A DNA stretch of 64,000 nt from Palsa-459 sp963841965 (GTDB taxonomy: Bacteria; Actinomycetota; Acidimicrobiia; Acidimicrobiales; RAAP-2), in contig CAWJES010000013.1 of NCBI GenBank assembly GCA_963841965.1, positions 1-64,000 on the forward strand, read 5' to 3'. The notes under the pieces were generated by a model. The model worked only from the letters and a program-made list of their open reading frames with translations. It did not search any database and had not been told where the DNA came from. Positions 9,825 through 18,768 of the stretch are shown one piece after another. The translations under genes were made by a program, and so were the position numbers. Positions within the stretch are counted from its first letter, which is position 1. Each line of letters begins with the position of its first letter.

Positions 9825-10009
9825 CCATAATCCCCGCCGGGAGTATGGATTCCGGGCCTGCGCCTCAAGTCCGCCATCGCGGAACTCAAGACGCATCCCG
9901 GAACGACATAGGGTGGATCGGTCTTCTTCGCTCGTCTCGATCCCGCAGGGGCGGTACAGGGGACCTTGGACCATGACCGCTGCGCATCAACCTGTGCGAC
10001 GCCAACAGC

Positions 10010-10492
10010 TTACATGTTGGTGCAGATCGACATCGCCGCGGTGCGGGTGCATGGCAGGCCCTGATCCGGATCGTAATAATGCACCGTGCCGCTTGGGGGG
10101 CCGCAGACCTCGGCGCCGCCGGTGTTCTGGCAGTCCATGCCATTGTCATGGTCGATGAAGTGGCCGGGCGCCACCTTGGCATTCGAGCTGAAATACGGGT
10201 CCGCCGGCGCTCGGCTCACCTTGACCGCTTGTCGGGTGACAAAGCCGTACTTCCAGCCATGCTGCAGCATGCAGCTGCGATAACTGGCGGACGGCGCCGC
10301 GCGCTGCACGCCGACGGCGGCGTCGCAGGCGGCCGTGTCCGCCTGCATCTGGGAGTCGATCTGCGCGTCGGGGAGCGCGGGTTTGCGCACATCGTCGTAA
10401 TGGGCGGTGTAGTCGTAAGTGGCGGCATCGGCTGCCGGGCTGAGCACCAGCGCGGCGAGCACGAGGATGTGTCTGATGGCAACATGTTTCAT
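10010..10492 (-). CDS. Secreted hypothetical protein with conserved cysteines
   Basis: 160 residues. The N-terminus (MKHVAIRHILVLAALVLSPAADA) is a standard Sec signal peptide with predicted cleavage after ADA. The mature part contains several Cys (TAACDAAVG, SYRSCMLQHGW, DCQNTGG, EVCGPP, GLPCTRT, SICTNM), an arrangement that suggests disulfides in the periplasm. The segment YRSCMLQHGW resembles the end of short rhizobial secreted proteins of unknown function. The ATG at 10492 is preceded by AAAAGGAGG, an excellent ribosome-binding site. No enzyme motif is recognised. Confidence 0.65.
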   Translation of the reverse strand: MKHVAIRHILVLAALVLSPAADAATYDYTAHYDDVRKPALPDAQIDSQMQADTAACDAAVGVQRAAPSASYRSCMLQHGWKYGFVTRQAVKVSRAPADPYFSSNAKVAPGHFIDHDNGMDCQNTGGAEVCGPPSGTVHYYDPDQGLPCTRTAAMSICTNM

Positions 10493-10608
10493 GGCGACCT
10501 CCTTTTCGATGAAAGTTGGTCGGGATCGCCGAAGCTGCCGTTCGAAGCGGTGGAATTACAAATCGGCAACGCGAGGGGCGGCGGATGCGGCTGGATCATG
10601 CATGGAGC

Positions 10609-10730
10609 CCGTTCCCCGGACGCAACGCAGCGTCCTTCACGCTGCGTTGCTGATCCGGGGCCACTCTTTTTGCTGCCGCTGGGTCCCTGCGGCAGCGTAA
10701 AGGACGCCGCACCGCGTCCGGGACACGAGG
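10609..10730. repeat. Dispersed palindromic repeat, family B copy 1
   Basis: Begins cccgttccccggacgcaacg, with hairpin arms acgcagcg / cgctgcgt around tccttca, and closes with a second stem ending gcgtccgggacacg. The left half is nearly identical to 11450-11502, and the right half matches 11525-11576 in outline. The remaining 200 bases before the DUF2147 gene show no other gene. Confidence 0.65.
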
Positions 10731-10964
10731 GAAATCGGCAGGGCTCCGACCGTCGAAGCGTTGGTTAATTGGCGGTAGGACCGCCGTTCAAATGAGAGCC
10801 ACATCGCGGCCGCGACGTTAGAATTTCAGGGCTATGGCTTGCATCAGGGGATCACGAGACATCAAGTCACCCCGCAGATCGGATCGCCGTTCGCAACGAC
10901 GGATGGCGAGACCCGCGCTGCTGCAGGAAAAGTCGAACCAATAAACAATCAGGGGGATGCATCG

Positions 10965-11402
10965 ATGTTTCGACCAATGACAATTTCCGCCGCCGTTGTG
11001 CTGGCGGTGTTCGGCGGATCGCTGGCGGCGAAGGCCTCCAGCGTCGTCGACCCGACCGGCGTCTGGCTGACCCAGGCCGGTGACGCCAGGGTCGCCGTCA
11101 GCCGCTGCGGCGCGGCGCTCTGCGGCCGGATCGTGTGGCTGAAGGCCCCGATCGACAGCGCGACAGGAAAACCGCAGGTCGACGACAAGAATCCCAATCC
11201 TTCGCTGGCCAGGCGGCCGATGGTCGGCCTGCCGCTGTTCGTCGACATGAAGCCGCACGGCGACGGCACGTGGTCGGGCCGCATCTACAACGCCGACGAC
11301 GGCAAGCTCTACGCCAGCAACGTCGCGCTACGCAATTCGGCCAGGCTCAGCGTCGAGGGCTGCGTCGGCGTGCTCTGCGGCGGCGAAACCTGGACCAAAT
11401 GA
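10965..11402 (+). CDS. DUF2147 exported protein
   Basis: 145 residues with a signal peptide (ISAAVVLAVFGGSLAAKA). The mature part has the DUF2147 pattern: PTGVWLTQAGDARVAVSRCG near the N-terminus, CGRIVWL, a D-K-NPNPSLARRPMVGLPL block, WSGRIYNADDGKLY and a C-terminal LCGGETWTK. The family is periplasmic and of unknown biochemical role, often described as a small lipocalin-like beta protein. Start chosen at ATG 10965 with a GGGGGAT purine stretch upstream. It is monocistronic between palindromic repeats. Confidence 0.82.
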   Translation: MFRPMTISAAVVLAVFGGSLAAKASSVVDPTGVWLTQAGDARVAVSRCGAALCGRIVWLKAPIDSATGKPQVDDKNPNPSLARRPMVGLPLFVDMKPHGDGTWSGRIYNADDGKLYASNVALRNSARLSVEGCVGVLCGGETWTK

Positions 11403-11449
11403 GGGACGGCGCACGCTGAGGGCAACGGCGCTGCCGGAACACCCACAGC

Positions 11450-11576
11450 CCGTTCCCCGGACGCAACGCAGCGTCCTTCACGCTGCGTTGCTGAGCCGGG
11501 GTCCACGCCTTTGGATACCGGGGGGTCCCTGTGTCTGCGGCGCAGCGTCAAAAACGCTGCACTGCGTCCGGGACAC
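11450..11576. repeat. Dispersed palindromic repeat, family B copy 2
   Basis: Second copy of the element at 10609-10730. The left arm, hairpin acgcagcg/cgctgcgt and closing gtccgggacac are shared; the middle differs. It lies between the DUF2147 gene and the convergent epoxide hydrolase and may double as a bidirectional transcription barrier. Confidence 0.65.
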
Positions 11577-11584
11577 GGCAGGGC

Positions 11585-12730
11585 TTACCGCCTTAGCGGC
11601 CGGAAGAATTGCCGGATTTCATCGGCGAGGGCGGCGGGCTGCTCCATCGCCGCAAAGTGGCCGCCCTTTTTCATCACGGTCCAGCGCTGGATGTTGGTGT
11701 AGGTCCTTGCCGCGATGGCACGCGGCGGCACGATGATTTCCCTGGGAAAGGCGGCATAGCCCGTCGGCACGGTGACCGGCCGGTCCGGCGAGATCGGCCA
11801 GCCGGCGTGCAGCCGCCCGTAATAGGGCCAGAACGACGAACCGATCGCCGCCGTGAACCAGTAGAGCGCGATATTGCCCAGCATGCGGTCGCGGCTGATG
11901 GCGCTTTCCGGCAACCCGTCATTGTCGGACCAGGAATGGAATTTTTCCGCGATCCAGGCAGCGAGGCCGGCCGGTAAATCGGTGAGGCCGAAGGCCAGCG
12001 TCTGCGGCTTGGTGCCCTGGATCTGCTGGTAGCCGGTCTCCTCCTTCAGCCAGTGCGCCAGCTTCTCGCCATAGCGGGTCTCCTCCTCCGACGGCCCGGT
12101 GACCCTGTCGCGCGGCGCGAACAGCAGATTGAGATGGATGCCGCAGACCGACGACGGGTATTTCTGCCCGATCAGCGAAGCGATGCCGGCGCCCCAGTCG
12201 CCGCCCTGGGCGGCGAATTTTTCGATGCCGAGCACTTTGGTCATCAGGTCATGCAGGCAGTCGGCGATGTCCGGCAGCGCGAAGCGCTTCTGCCCGGGCT
12301 TGAAGGAAAGCCCATATCCCGGCAGCGACGGTGCGATGACGGTGAAGGCGTCCCTGGCATCGCCGCCGAACCGGGCGGGATCGGTGAGGCGGGGAATGAT
12401 GTCGAGGAATTCGAACACCGAGCCCGGCCAGCCATGCAGCAGCAGCAGCGGATACGGCTTCGGCCCGACGCCGGGAACGCAGAGGTAATGCAGATCGATG
12501 TCGTGCAGGGGCACCTTGAACTGCGGAAACGCATTCAGGGCGGCTTCCTGCGCGCGCCAGTCGAAATCGTCCTTCCAGTAGGACACGAGATCCCGAACAT
12601 AGTCGACGCTGCTGCCATAGGCCCAGGGCTCGCCGGGCGCCGCATCGGGCAAGCGGGTCAGGCCAAGCCGGGTTTTCAGATCGGCGATGGCGGCGTCGGG
12701 AATTGTGAGCTCGAATTTCTGGGGGGACAT
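11585..12730 (-). CDS. Epoxide hydrolase, microsomal-type alpha/beta hydrolase
   Basis: 381 residues with the N-terminal extension typical of microsomal-type (EHN) epoxide hydrolases. The oxyanion-hole motif is LLHGWPGS (about residue 100). The nucleophile Asp lies in QGGDWGA (about residue 175). The lid region carries the usual Tyr-rich ALYWFTAAIGSSFWPYY, and the catalytic His is in KKGGHFAAMEQP near the C-terminus. It would hydrolyse an epoxide to a diol via an alkyl-enzyme ester; substrate unknown. No signal peptide. Begins ATG 12730. The gene is monocistronic, facing the family B repeat. Confidence 0.9.
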   Translation of the reverse strand: MSPQKFELTIPDAAIADLKTRLGLTRLPDAAPGEPWAYGSSVDYVRDLVSYWKDDFDWRAQEAALNAFPQFKVPLHDIDLHYLCVPGVGPKPYPLLLLHGWPGSVFEFLDIIPRLTDPARFGGDARDAFTVIAPSLPGYGLSFKPGQKRFALPDIADCLHDLMTKVLGIEKFAAQGGDWGAGIASLIGQKYPSSVCGIHLNLLFAPRDRVTGPSEEETRYGEKLAHWLKEETGYQQIQGTKPQTLAFGLTDLPAGLAAWIAEKFHSWSDNDGLPESAISRDRMLGNIALYWFTAAIGSSFWPYYGRLHAGWPISPDRPVTVPTGYAAFPREIIVPPRAIAARTYTNIQRWTVMKKGGHFAAMEQPAALADEIRQFFRPLRR

Positions 12731-13185
12731 GACCGGGGGATCCTTGCGGCTTTTGGCCGGATGCTAGCAGAGGCGGCGGCGACCGTCGCGATGCGGATGA
12801 TCGAGGCTGGATGCCGGATGCAAGCCATCACCTGGTCGGCTTCGCAATCGGTTAGACGTTCGCGGGACGTAACGCGGCGTATTCCCGGCGATGCTGTCGT
12901 CACATCATCTCCGGAAAGACAGCCGCAAAGCCGGCAGAGTGCCCCCCAACTAAAATATCGAAACAACCCGATGCAAAGTACGCAGGAAGGGTCTCATCGA
13001 GTCACTGTGCCGGGACAGCCGCGTTTCGGGAAACCCACATCACACTCCTCCCGTCCCACAGAATTCACAGGAAATGCTCGCTCGCGCGGCATTTTATCCA
13101 AGCGCCAAGGTCGATTTGCTTGCGCGGTGATGCATGGCATGTTCTTTTCCCCCGACATCGCTTGCGACCGGCCGCTGCTCCTGAT
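12731..13185. other. Intergenic region without a recognisable gene
   Basis: About 450 bases upstream of the epoxide hydrolase. The proximal part presumably holds its promoter. No coding frame with a ribosome-binding site or family similarity, no tRNA and no repeat is seen until the 21-bp direct repeat at 13,186. Confidence 0.45.
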
Positions 13186-13206
13186 CGCACCGCAAGGCAA
13201 ACGCCG
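13186..13206 (+). repeat. 21-bp direct repeat, left copy
   Basis: Begins cgcaccgcaagg and ends aaacgccg; repeated exactly at 14981-15001 in the same orientation. The two copies bracket a 1.77-kb segment of different composition. Flanking bases differ on both sides. This could be an attachment-site or target duplication, or a k-mer at which an assembler joined reads. Confidence 0.75.
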
Positions 13207-13625
13207 TACGGGGGGGGGGGGGGGGGGGGAGGGGGGGAGGGGGGGAAGGATGGCAAAAGGGGGTGCTAGGGAGCATGAGGGTATGGCTGGAAATGAGAAT
13301 ATGCGCAAAACTGATTGGCGTAGAGTGTAAGCATGGCACGAGAGTGCAATGCGAGTAGCGAGGAAAAGGCTGCGCTAGTGGCAGCTGAGCAGAAGATAAA
13401 AATGGTGGGCGGTGCGCAGGCGCAGGCGTAATGGCGTGCGAGCAGCAGAAAAGAAGACACAACTAGTACGCTAACACGGAGACGACGCGGCACGGCACAT
13501 ACGGGAAAGTGCGAAGGCGGAGAAGGCAGAAGGCGATAAGGACTAAAAGAAAATGGTAGAGAGAGTGTCGGGCAGCTGGTGGTAATGCGTAAGGTACTGG
13601 GCGAGTATAAGGGCTGGCGACAGAC
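13207..13625. repeat. Poly-G run followed by purine-rich non-coding tract
   Basis: A run of 20 G (13210-13229) is followed by G7, G7 and then about 370 bases strikingly rich in A and G, with short gagag/gaagg words. No frame here resembles a protein; the opposite strand only gives Pro/Ser/His-rich translations. Long poly-G followed by degraded purine-rich sequence is what two-colour sequencing produces at the end of a read, so an artefact is the first explanation. Confidence 0.6.
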
Positions 13626-14903
13626 GAGGACGAGCGCCGTGAGATTTTCGGCTGACTGGATCGAGAACGCACAAAACGTTGCTGCCGAAGAGCGCGCCAC
13701 AGTCGCGAGATTTCGGCTATGGCTTTCTGAGCAAAACGTGACGATAAATATCCGCGAAAGCATCTCGACCGATCATATCCTAATATCGCTTTATCCTTTG
13801 GCTGAAGGTTTGGCGCATGATTGGTGGTCACTGTTTGGCAGCCGCGAGCGAGAGATCTCCTTGATAAAGCATCGTAGTGGTTATGCGGTGCCGGACATTC
13901 GTTTACGATTTGACGGCATGGCCTTCGAAGCGATCGCCCTTCAAAAAATATATCAGAATCGCCTCTTCGGTTTTGGGCAGGGCCGGGCGAGATTTTGAGC
14001 CGGGAAGAAGCCAAATCCTCTTTGTCGGAGTTCATTGGGGTCATTATCCAACAGCTTGCTTCTAAGGGACAAAGAGAAACAAGTGCCGAACTTCGCTGGG
14101 CGCGAGTTCAAGCTTCACGCTGTAATCCGCAAGAGACCATATTTTGCGAAAGTGCCGGGGCTTTGGGACTTGACCCTTACACAATTAGCGATAGTGATAT
14201 ATGCTCTGATTGAAGAAGCTTTCTCCTTGTTACCACAAAAAATCGCTGGCCGAGTTTCTTTCCGGCGCCAGGGATTATCGAGCGAGACCAACCTCGATTG
14301 GGTGCGAGCTGCGGAAAGCAGGGCTCCAGATAAATCGCTCGTCTTGGACCTGATGCCGGTTGTCGGAAAGGCCGTCCAGCTCGCCCGGAACGTCAGGGAG
14401 AAAGAAGTTGGGCGCTGGGTTACCGACGCGCAAGGAGCTTGCGTGATGCGCTTGATCTTCGTCAAAAGGATCGCATCCGGTCCGATAAGGCCTTCGCAAG
14501 AAAGCTGGGTGCATCGGCGAATTTCAAGTCCGCAGGAGTTGTAGATGGAATGCGTGCTTTGCGAAGCCAACCCACAGGCGATAGCGTGTCAATTTACATG
14601 AGAGACCATGGCACTTCGTCTCAAGCTCCCGTTGCGCAATTGTTCAGTTTTGCCAGAGCTGTGGGCGACGTTGCTTGCTTTCCGTCACCTGCACGGTCTC
14701 CCGTCAATCAACTTCGCTCGGCGCATCGGCAAGCCGCGGGAAGAGCATTTGCTGCGGAATTTCTGGCGCCTATCGAGGAAATTCTGTCGATGCAGGCGGA
14801 CGGCCACGACTCGGTGACTATTGCAAATGAGTTCTCCGTATCGACGACAACGATTGAGCGGCAAATCGAGAACGCTCAAAGAATAACGGCGGCCTGTGAG
14901 TGA
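13579..14903 (+). pseudogene. ImmA/IrrE-type metallopeptidase-like gene, several frameshifts
   Basis: Recognised mainly from the C-terminal part (14,580-14,903). The wording QLFSFARAVGD ... RQAAGRAFAAEFLAPIEEIL is the conserved end of ImmA/IrrE-family proteins found next to phage or mobile-element regulators. Upstream pieces lie in alternating frames: 13,620-13,960 (SADWIENAQNVAAEERATV ... HDWWSLFGSRER), 13,965-14,200 (LSREEAKSSLSEFIG ... CESAGALGLDPY), 14,200-14,420 (IEEAFSLL ... LDWVRAAESRAP) and 14,439-14,903. At least three indels separate them. No HExxH zinc motif is visible in any frame, so even a repaired protein might be non-catalytic. GC is clearly lower than in neighbours, consistent with transfer. 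The true start is unclear because the purine-rich tract precedes it. Confidence 0.55.
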
Positions 14904-14980
14904 TGATGCCGAAGGCCGTTTGCCTTCCCGGCGGACGATTGATCAGGTCGTTGTCTTTAGATCGACCGCAGCCGCCTCAC

Positions 14981-15001
14981 CGCACCGCAAGGCAAACGCC
15001 G
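14981..15001 (+). repeat. 21-bp direct repeat, right copy
   Basis: Exact second copy of 13186-13206. It lies immediately before the 3' end of the acyltransferase gene, so normal chromosomal sequence resumes here. Confidence 0.75.
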
Positions 15002-15015
15002 GGACGGCCTTTGTT

Positions 15016-16386
15016 TCAGCCGGGCTCGCGCGCCAGCCCAGGCTTTGGTGCGACCGCCATCGGCCGATCCTGCGCCTGACGTGACGATCCACCGGCCCGC
15101 AGCAGCGCCGGCAGCCATGGTCCCGACACCGTGGGCCGTCCGACCAGCTGCGGCAGGTAGCGGTTGAGCGCGATGGCCGCGGGCGCGGCGGCGGCGAGGC
15201 TCAATACGCTCAATCCGGTGGCATAGATTCCGAGCGCCCAGCCGTCTTGCGGCCAGCTTGCGACGAACCAGTGCGCCAGCCGCGGGTTGACCTGGTGGTA
15301 GACCACGCCGTTGAGGCAAAAGAAGATCAGCGCATTCCGTCCCATGAAGTGCAGCCAGTGCCACGCCGGCATCGCCGCGGCCAGGAGCAGGATCGCCGCC
15401 GTGCCGGCCAGCGCCGTCACCACGAACCAGGCGATCTGGCCATGCGCGGCGGCAAGGATCACCACCGCCGCAACTTTCAGCCGGAACGGGCCGTGATTGA
15501 GGTCATAGCTGAAATAGACGATCGCCATCGCCGCGATGGCGGCTGCGATCAGCGCCGCGCGCGGCACGCTGCGGCCAAGCAGGTCGCGCCGGGCGATCAG
15601 CACGCCGACCAGATAAAAGGCGTACATGGTGATGGCTTCGTTCCAGAGCCAGTAATTGTCGCCGTCGCCGAAGAAATTCCACTCGAGGTTCAGCGCATAG
15701 CCGGCCAGATAGAACGCCACGATGGCAACGCCGATCCTGAGGTCGCTGCCGCGCAGGAAACGGAACACCAGCGCATGAAGGATCTCGACCGAGACCAGGC
15801 ACATCAGAAACCAGGTCGGGATGTCGAACACCGGCAGCCGGGTCAGTGTCATGACGATGGCGTGGCCATAATCGGCGGCGCTGTGCAGCGGTATCGGCGG
15901 GAACGCCGGCGTCACCGCCAGGCTGAGCAGGCAGAGCGCCAGATTGAACGCCAATAACGGCAGCACGCGCGAGGCCAGCCGCGATTTTAAAAAGCCGAGC
16001 GGCCCCATGGCGCTGCCCCAGTCCCTGGCGATGACGCCGGACAGCACGAAGAACAGCGGCATGTGGAAGGAATAGATGAACTTGTACTGCAGCGCCGCGG
16101 CCGGATTGCCGAGATACATCGTCTGTTCGACGACATGGCCGTAATAGACCGTGAAAAGGCCGAAGATTCGCGCGACGTCGAGGGCGGCGATGCGATTTAC
16201 CGGGTTCTGCGATGGATTTTTATCTGGTTTCGCCAAATCGATTACGGCACTCGATCGCGCCAGATCCAACGTATCGCCCATTTCTGCGTCCGCCCCGCCG
16301 TGTTTTTGAGTGGGCGCAACGGGCCCTACTTTTGATGGCGGGTCAACTGCAGCGCAAGCGGCATCGCCATGCGCCAATGGATGCAT
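15016..16386 (-). CDS. Acyltransferase-3 family integral membrane protein (OpgC-like)
   Basis: About 456 residues from Met 16386. An N-terminal cytosolic segment of roughly 65 residues precedes RIAALDVARIFGLFTVYYGHVVE, the typical first helix of acyltransferase-3 proteins. About ten hydrophobic segments follow, including the FIYSFHMPLFFVLSGVIAR motif (conserved His and FFVLSG) characteristic of the family. Such enzymes transfer acyl or succinyl groups to periplasmic glycans or lipids; OpgC is one example, but the acceptor here is unknown. The frame remains open to 16455, and the ATG at 16386 was preferred because it leaves a 43-base gap to the divergent DUF4188 gene; Met further in is also possible. 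Confidence 0.8.
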   Translation of the reverse strand: MHPLAHGDAACAAVDPPSKVGPVAPTQKHGGADAEMGDTLDLARSSAVIDLAKPDKNPSQNPVNRIAALDVARIFGLFTVYYGHVVEQTMYLGNPAAALQYKFIYSFHMPLFFVLSGVIARDWGSAMGPLGFLKSRLASRVLPLLAFNLALCLLSLAVTPAFPPIPLHSAADYGHAIVMTLTRLPVFDIPTWFLMCLVSVEILHALVFRFLRGSDLRIGVAIVAFYLAGYALNLEWNFFGDGDNYWLWNEAITMYAFYLVGVLIARRDLLGRSVPRAALIAAAIAAMAIVYFSYDLNHGPFRLKVAAVVILAAAHGQIAWFVVTALAGTAAILLLAAAMPAWHWLHFMGRNALIFFCLNGVVYHQVNPRLAHWFVASWPQDGWALGIYATGLSVLSLAAAAPAAIALNRYLPQLVGRPTVSGPWLPALLRAGGSSRQAQDRPMAVAPKPGLAREPG

Positions 16387-16429
16387 CGTGGTACGTTCGG
16401 ACAATTCAATTCGACGGAGGAAACGACGC

Positions 16430-16918
16430 ATGAGCCGGATCATCCAGCAGCGCATGGCGGCTCAGATTGACGGCGACTTTGTCGTGTTTCTGATCGGGAT
16501 GCGCGTCAACAGGCCGTTGAAGGTTTGGAAATGGCTGCCCGTGGCCAGGCAGATGGCTGGGATGCTGATGGAGCTTGCCAAGCATCCGGAAATGGGGCTT
16601 TTGCACGCCCGGACGCATTTCGGCTTGCCTGATATTCTTGTCGTCCAGTACTGGCGCAGCTTCGAGCAGCTCGAGCAATATTCGAGGAACAGCGACGCCG
16701 CGCATCTTCCGGCATGGCAAGCCTTCAATCGCGCGGTCGGAAGCAATGGCGACGTCGGAATCTGGCACGAGACGTTTCTCGTCAAGGCCGGCGCCTATGA
16801 GAGCCTCTACAACAACATGCCTGCTTACGGACTCGGGCTGGCCGGTTCGCTGCAGCCGGCGACCGGCCGCCTGAAGTCGGCAAGCAGCCGGCTCGGCAGG
16901 GCCGAACCGTCCGATTGA
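16430..16918 (+). CDS. DUF4188 family protein
   Basis: 162 residues, start ATG 16430 with ACGGAGG nine bases upstream. It opens SRIIQQRMAAQIDGDFVVFLIGMRVNRPLKVWKWLPVARQM, matching the DUF4188 pattern (IGMRVN..W...KW.P). It continues with ILVVQYWRSFEQLEQYSR and WHETFLV, the dimeric alpha/beta-barrel arrangement seen in haem-degrading-monooxygenase-like proteins. The biochemical role of the family is unknown; homologues often accompany acid or oxidative stress genes. It is divergent from the acyltransferase gene, so the 43-base spacer must hold both promoters. Confidence 0.85.
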   Translation: MSRIIQQRMAAQIDGDFVVFLIGMRVNRPLKVWKWLPVARQMAGMLMELAKHPEMGLLHARTHFGLPDILVVQYWRSFEQLEQYSRNSDAAHLPAWQAFNRAVGSNGDVGIWHETFLVKAGAYESLYNNMPAYGLGLAGSLQPATGRLKSASSRLGRAEPSD

Positions 16919-16942
16919 GCGGCCACCCCTTGCGCCGCAAGG

Positions 16943-17602
16943 CTACAGGCGTCGCGCCGGCTGGCCCCGATCGACCATGCCGAACGCGACCCTTCTTCGT
17001 TTCTTGAGGATGGGTATCGGTCCGCCCTCAACCCCCAACAGCCTGGCTGCAAGGTTGAGGCCGCGAATGCTGAACGGGCCGCGCGCGATCGCATGATCGC
17101 GCAACCTTGTGGTGAGGCGCTGATCGGAAGGCTTTTCCTTGCCCAATTGCTCGATGGCCGCACGCAGATACGGCGTATCCAGCTCATGTTTCCTGATCCG
17201 CTGGATCGCGCGCGCGGAAATCTGGCGGATCCGTTCCCGCACCACGCCATGGTCCTCGGCGACCGCGGCAAGGGTGCGCCGGTCCGCGCCGGTCCATCCC
17301 CACAGGCTCTTGAGCAGGGCGACATTGCGTCCGCTCTCCACCAGCGCAACGATGCGGCCCAATTCCTCTTCGAGGCACCCCGGCTCCGGGCCCGCCCGGG
17401 CAAGCAGCCGGGAAGTCCGCGCGCGAAACTCCCTGGCGATCTCGGACATCGAATTGGCAAGCTCGGCGTCGGGCGCGGCATCGGCAGGCACCGCTTCGGA
17501 TCTTGCTTCCGCCCCTTCGGGCCGCAGCCATCGTTCGAGCCTGCCATCGCCAAGCGCGCCAGGCTTGAGGACGTCAGGATACACGATCTCCGGCACACCC
17601 AT
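16943..17602 (-). CDS. Sigma-70 region 4-like helix-turn-helix protein, 5' end replaced
   Basis: The central part reads TLAAVAEDHGVVRERIRQISARAIQRIRKHE, the wording of the sigma-70 family region 4 helix-turn-helix (GVxRERIRQI). It is preceded by an acidic helical stretch (CLEEELGRIVALVESGRNVALLKSLWGW) and followed by a basic C-terminus (PILKKRRR). It is too short for a sigma factor and lacks region 2, so it is a sigma-like DNA-binding protein. Upstream of about 17,545 the frame merely reads the complement of an integrase fragment, so the native N-terminus is missing and the start given (ATG 17602) is only the first in-frame Met inside the foreign part. Confidence 0.5.
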   Translation of the reverse strand: MGVPEIVYPDVLKPGALGDGRLERWLRPEGAEARSEAVPADAAPDAELANSMSEIAREFRARTSRLLARAGPEPGCLEEELGRIVALVESGRNVALLKSLWGWTGADRRTLAAVAEDHGVVRERIRQISARAIQRIRKHELDTPYLRAAIEQLGKEKPSDQRLTTRLRDHAIARGPFSIRGLNLAARLLGVEGGPIPILKKRRRVAFGMVDRGQPARRL

Positions 17603-17833
17603 GCCTCTGTCGGCGCCGGTATGGGGCTGGGATTGCCGATAATTGGCAAGCTCCTGGGCCATACCCAATCGGCGACCACACAACGCTATGCCCATCTGGA
17701 CGACGATCCTGTGCGCAAGGCTTCAGAGCAGATCGGCAGTCGTTTGGCCACCGCCATGGGCGAGATAAAGACCACCGTTGCGCCGGTTTCCGACTTGAGA
17801 GCGGCAAGAAAATCGAAAAGCCGACGCGGTTAG
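17535..17833 (+). pseudogene. Tyrosine recombinase (phage integrase), C-terminal fragment
   Basis: Encodes AIAKRARLEDVRIHDLRHTHAS ... IGKLLGHTQSATTQRYAHL and then a normal tail ending SRRG at 17833. This supplies the second catalytic Arg (HxLRH), the His of LLGH and the nucleophilic Tyr of QRYAHL. The N-terminal DNA-binding domain and the first catalytic Arg are absent. The fragment abuts and interrupts the sigma-like gene on the opposite strand, so it marks a recombination scar or island edge. No tRNA gene is seen beside it. Confidence 0.8.
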
Positions 17834-17839
17834 GCATCT

Positions 17840-18761
17840 ATGCGTCGAAACTCGCGGCTGTTATCCGAAAGACCGCGCGGGTTGACCGTTTCGATAAGTC
17901 AGATCCTTCTCCGGCACTTCGGCGATCGACTTCGGCTCCGCTCTCATTTTGATCAAGAGACGATCGGCTCAGCATCAGTCCGAATGATGGCCATCCTTGT
18001 TAAGAAGAAGGTCACTGGAGCACGTGCGGCAAGGGCCGTAGAGGAAACACTAGATTTGGCTGCTTCGGTGGTTTTGACCGATCACCAAAGAGATATGGCG
18101 CGCAGTCGTATCGACGTAGGTCAGCGTGCCGCCAAAGAGTTGTGCCGCAGGTTCGATTTGTTCGTTAGCGAAGTAGCTGCGCTTACCTCCAAATTCCAAA
18201 CATTCGCTGAACCAATGTGTAGAACGCTCACTCGCGTGCGGCTCCTTCGACACCGAGATATTCTACTCAGTGCTCGACGCGATTGCCGCAGTCTTGCCGG
18301 GCCTATCGCCCAAGGTACGCGCCGACGCCGCCTACACAGCGCTATTCGAGGGCGACGGCGTAAATCGAGAACGGGGCACACAATCGAGCGCAAAGTTGCT
18401 TTGGGAGGATCTCGACGCCGAAACCAGGCGCAGATGCGAGATGGCGATCGAGGCGAGATCGCCTAAGGATGTTTCGCTTTTCAGGATGCTCGCGGACGCC
18501 TTGAGCCGCATACACCCATTCAGGCGAGGGGCACCACCGTCCGTCTTCCGCGACTACGCGAGATCGGTCGATCGCATTTGGCACAAGCTCGGTATCGTCA
18601 AAGGGCTTCCCGCTCGGCTCAACCGTAGCGTTTCAGCTGCGCTCGGTGAGTGGGTAAACCCGTTCCCCACCAGTGGGGAACTTGGGCGCCCGCCGGGCGC
18701 TCCTCGCGAACATACATCCGCGCCGGGCCGGTCGCGCTCGCCGGGAACTGGTCTTGCGTGA
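17840..18761 (+). other. Low-GC region with two overlapping hypothetical frames
   Basis: Two frames may be halves of one gene. The first (17,990-18,250, from MMAILVKKKVTGARAARAVEE) is helical and continues MARSRIDVGQRAAKELCRRFDLFVSE. The second (18,240-18,660) reads CGSFDTEIFYSVLDAIAAVLPGLSPK ... AETRRRCEMAIEARSPKDVSLFRMLADALSRIHPF, a plausible helical protein. A one-base shift near 18,245 would join them. I recognise neither. Base composition is more AT-rich than in the neighbours. The region follows the integrase remnant and is best regarded as accessory DNA, possibly decaying. Confidence 0.3.
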
Positions 18762-18768
18762 TGGTGTC

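Noticed and set aside
13065..13462. Pro-rich frames on the minus strand across the poly-G tract
   Set aside because: They are translations of poly-C and pyrimidine-rich sequence; no ribosome-binding site or conserved residues.
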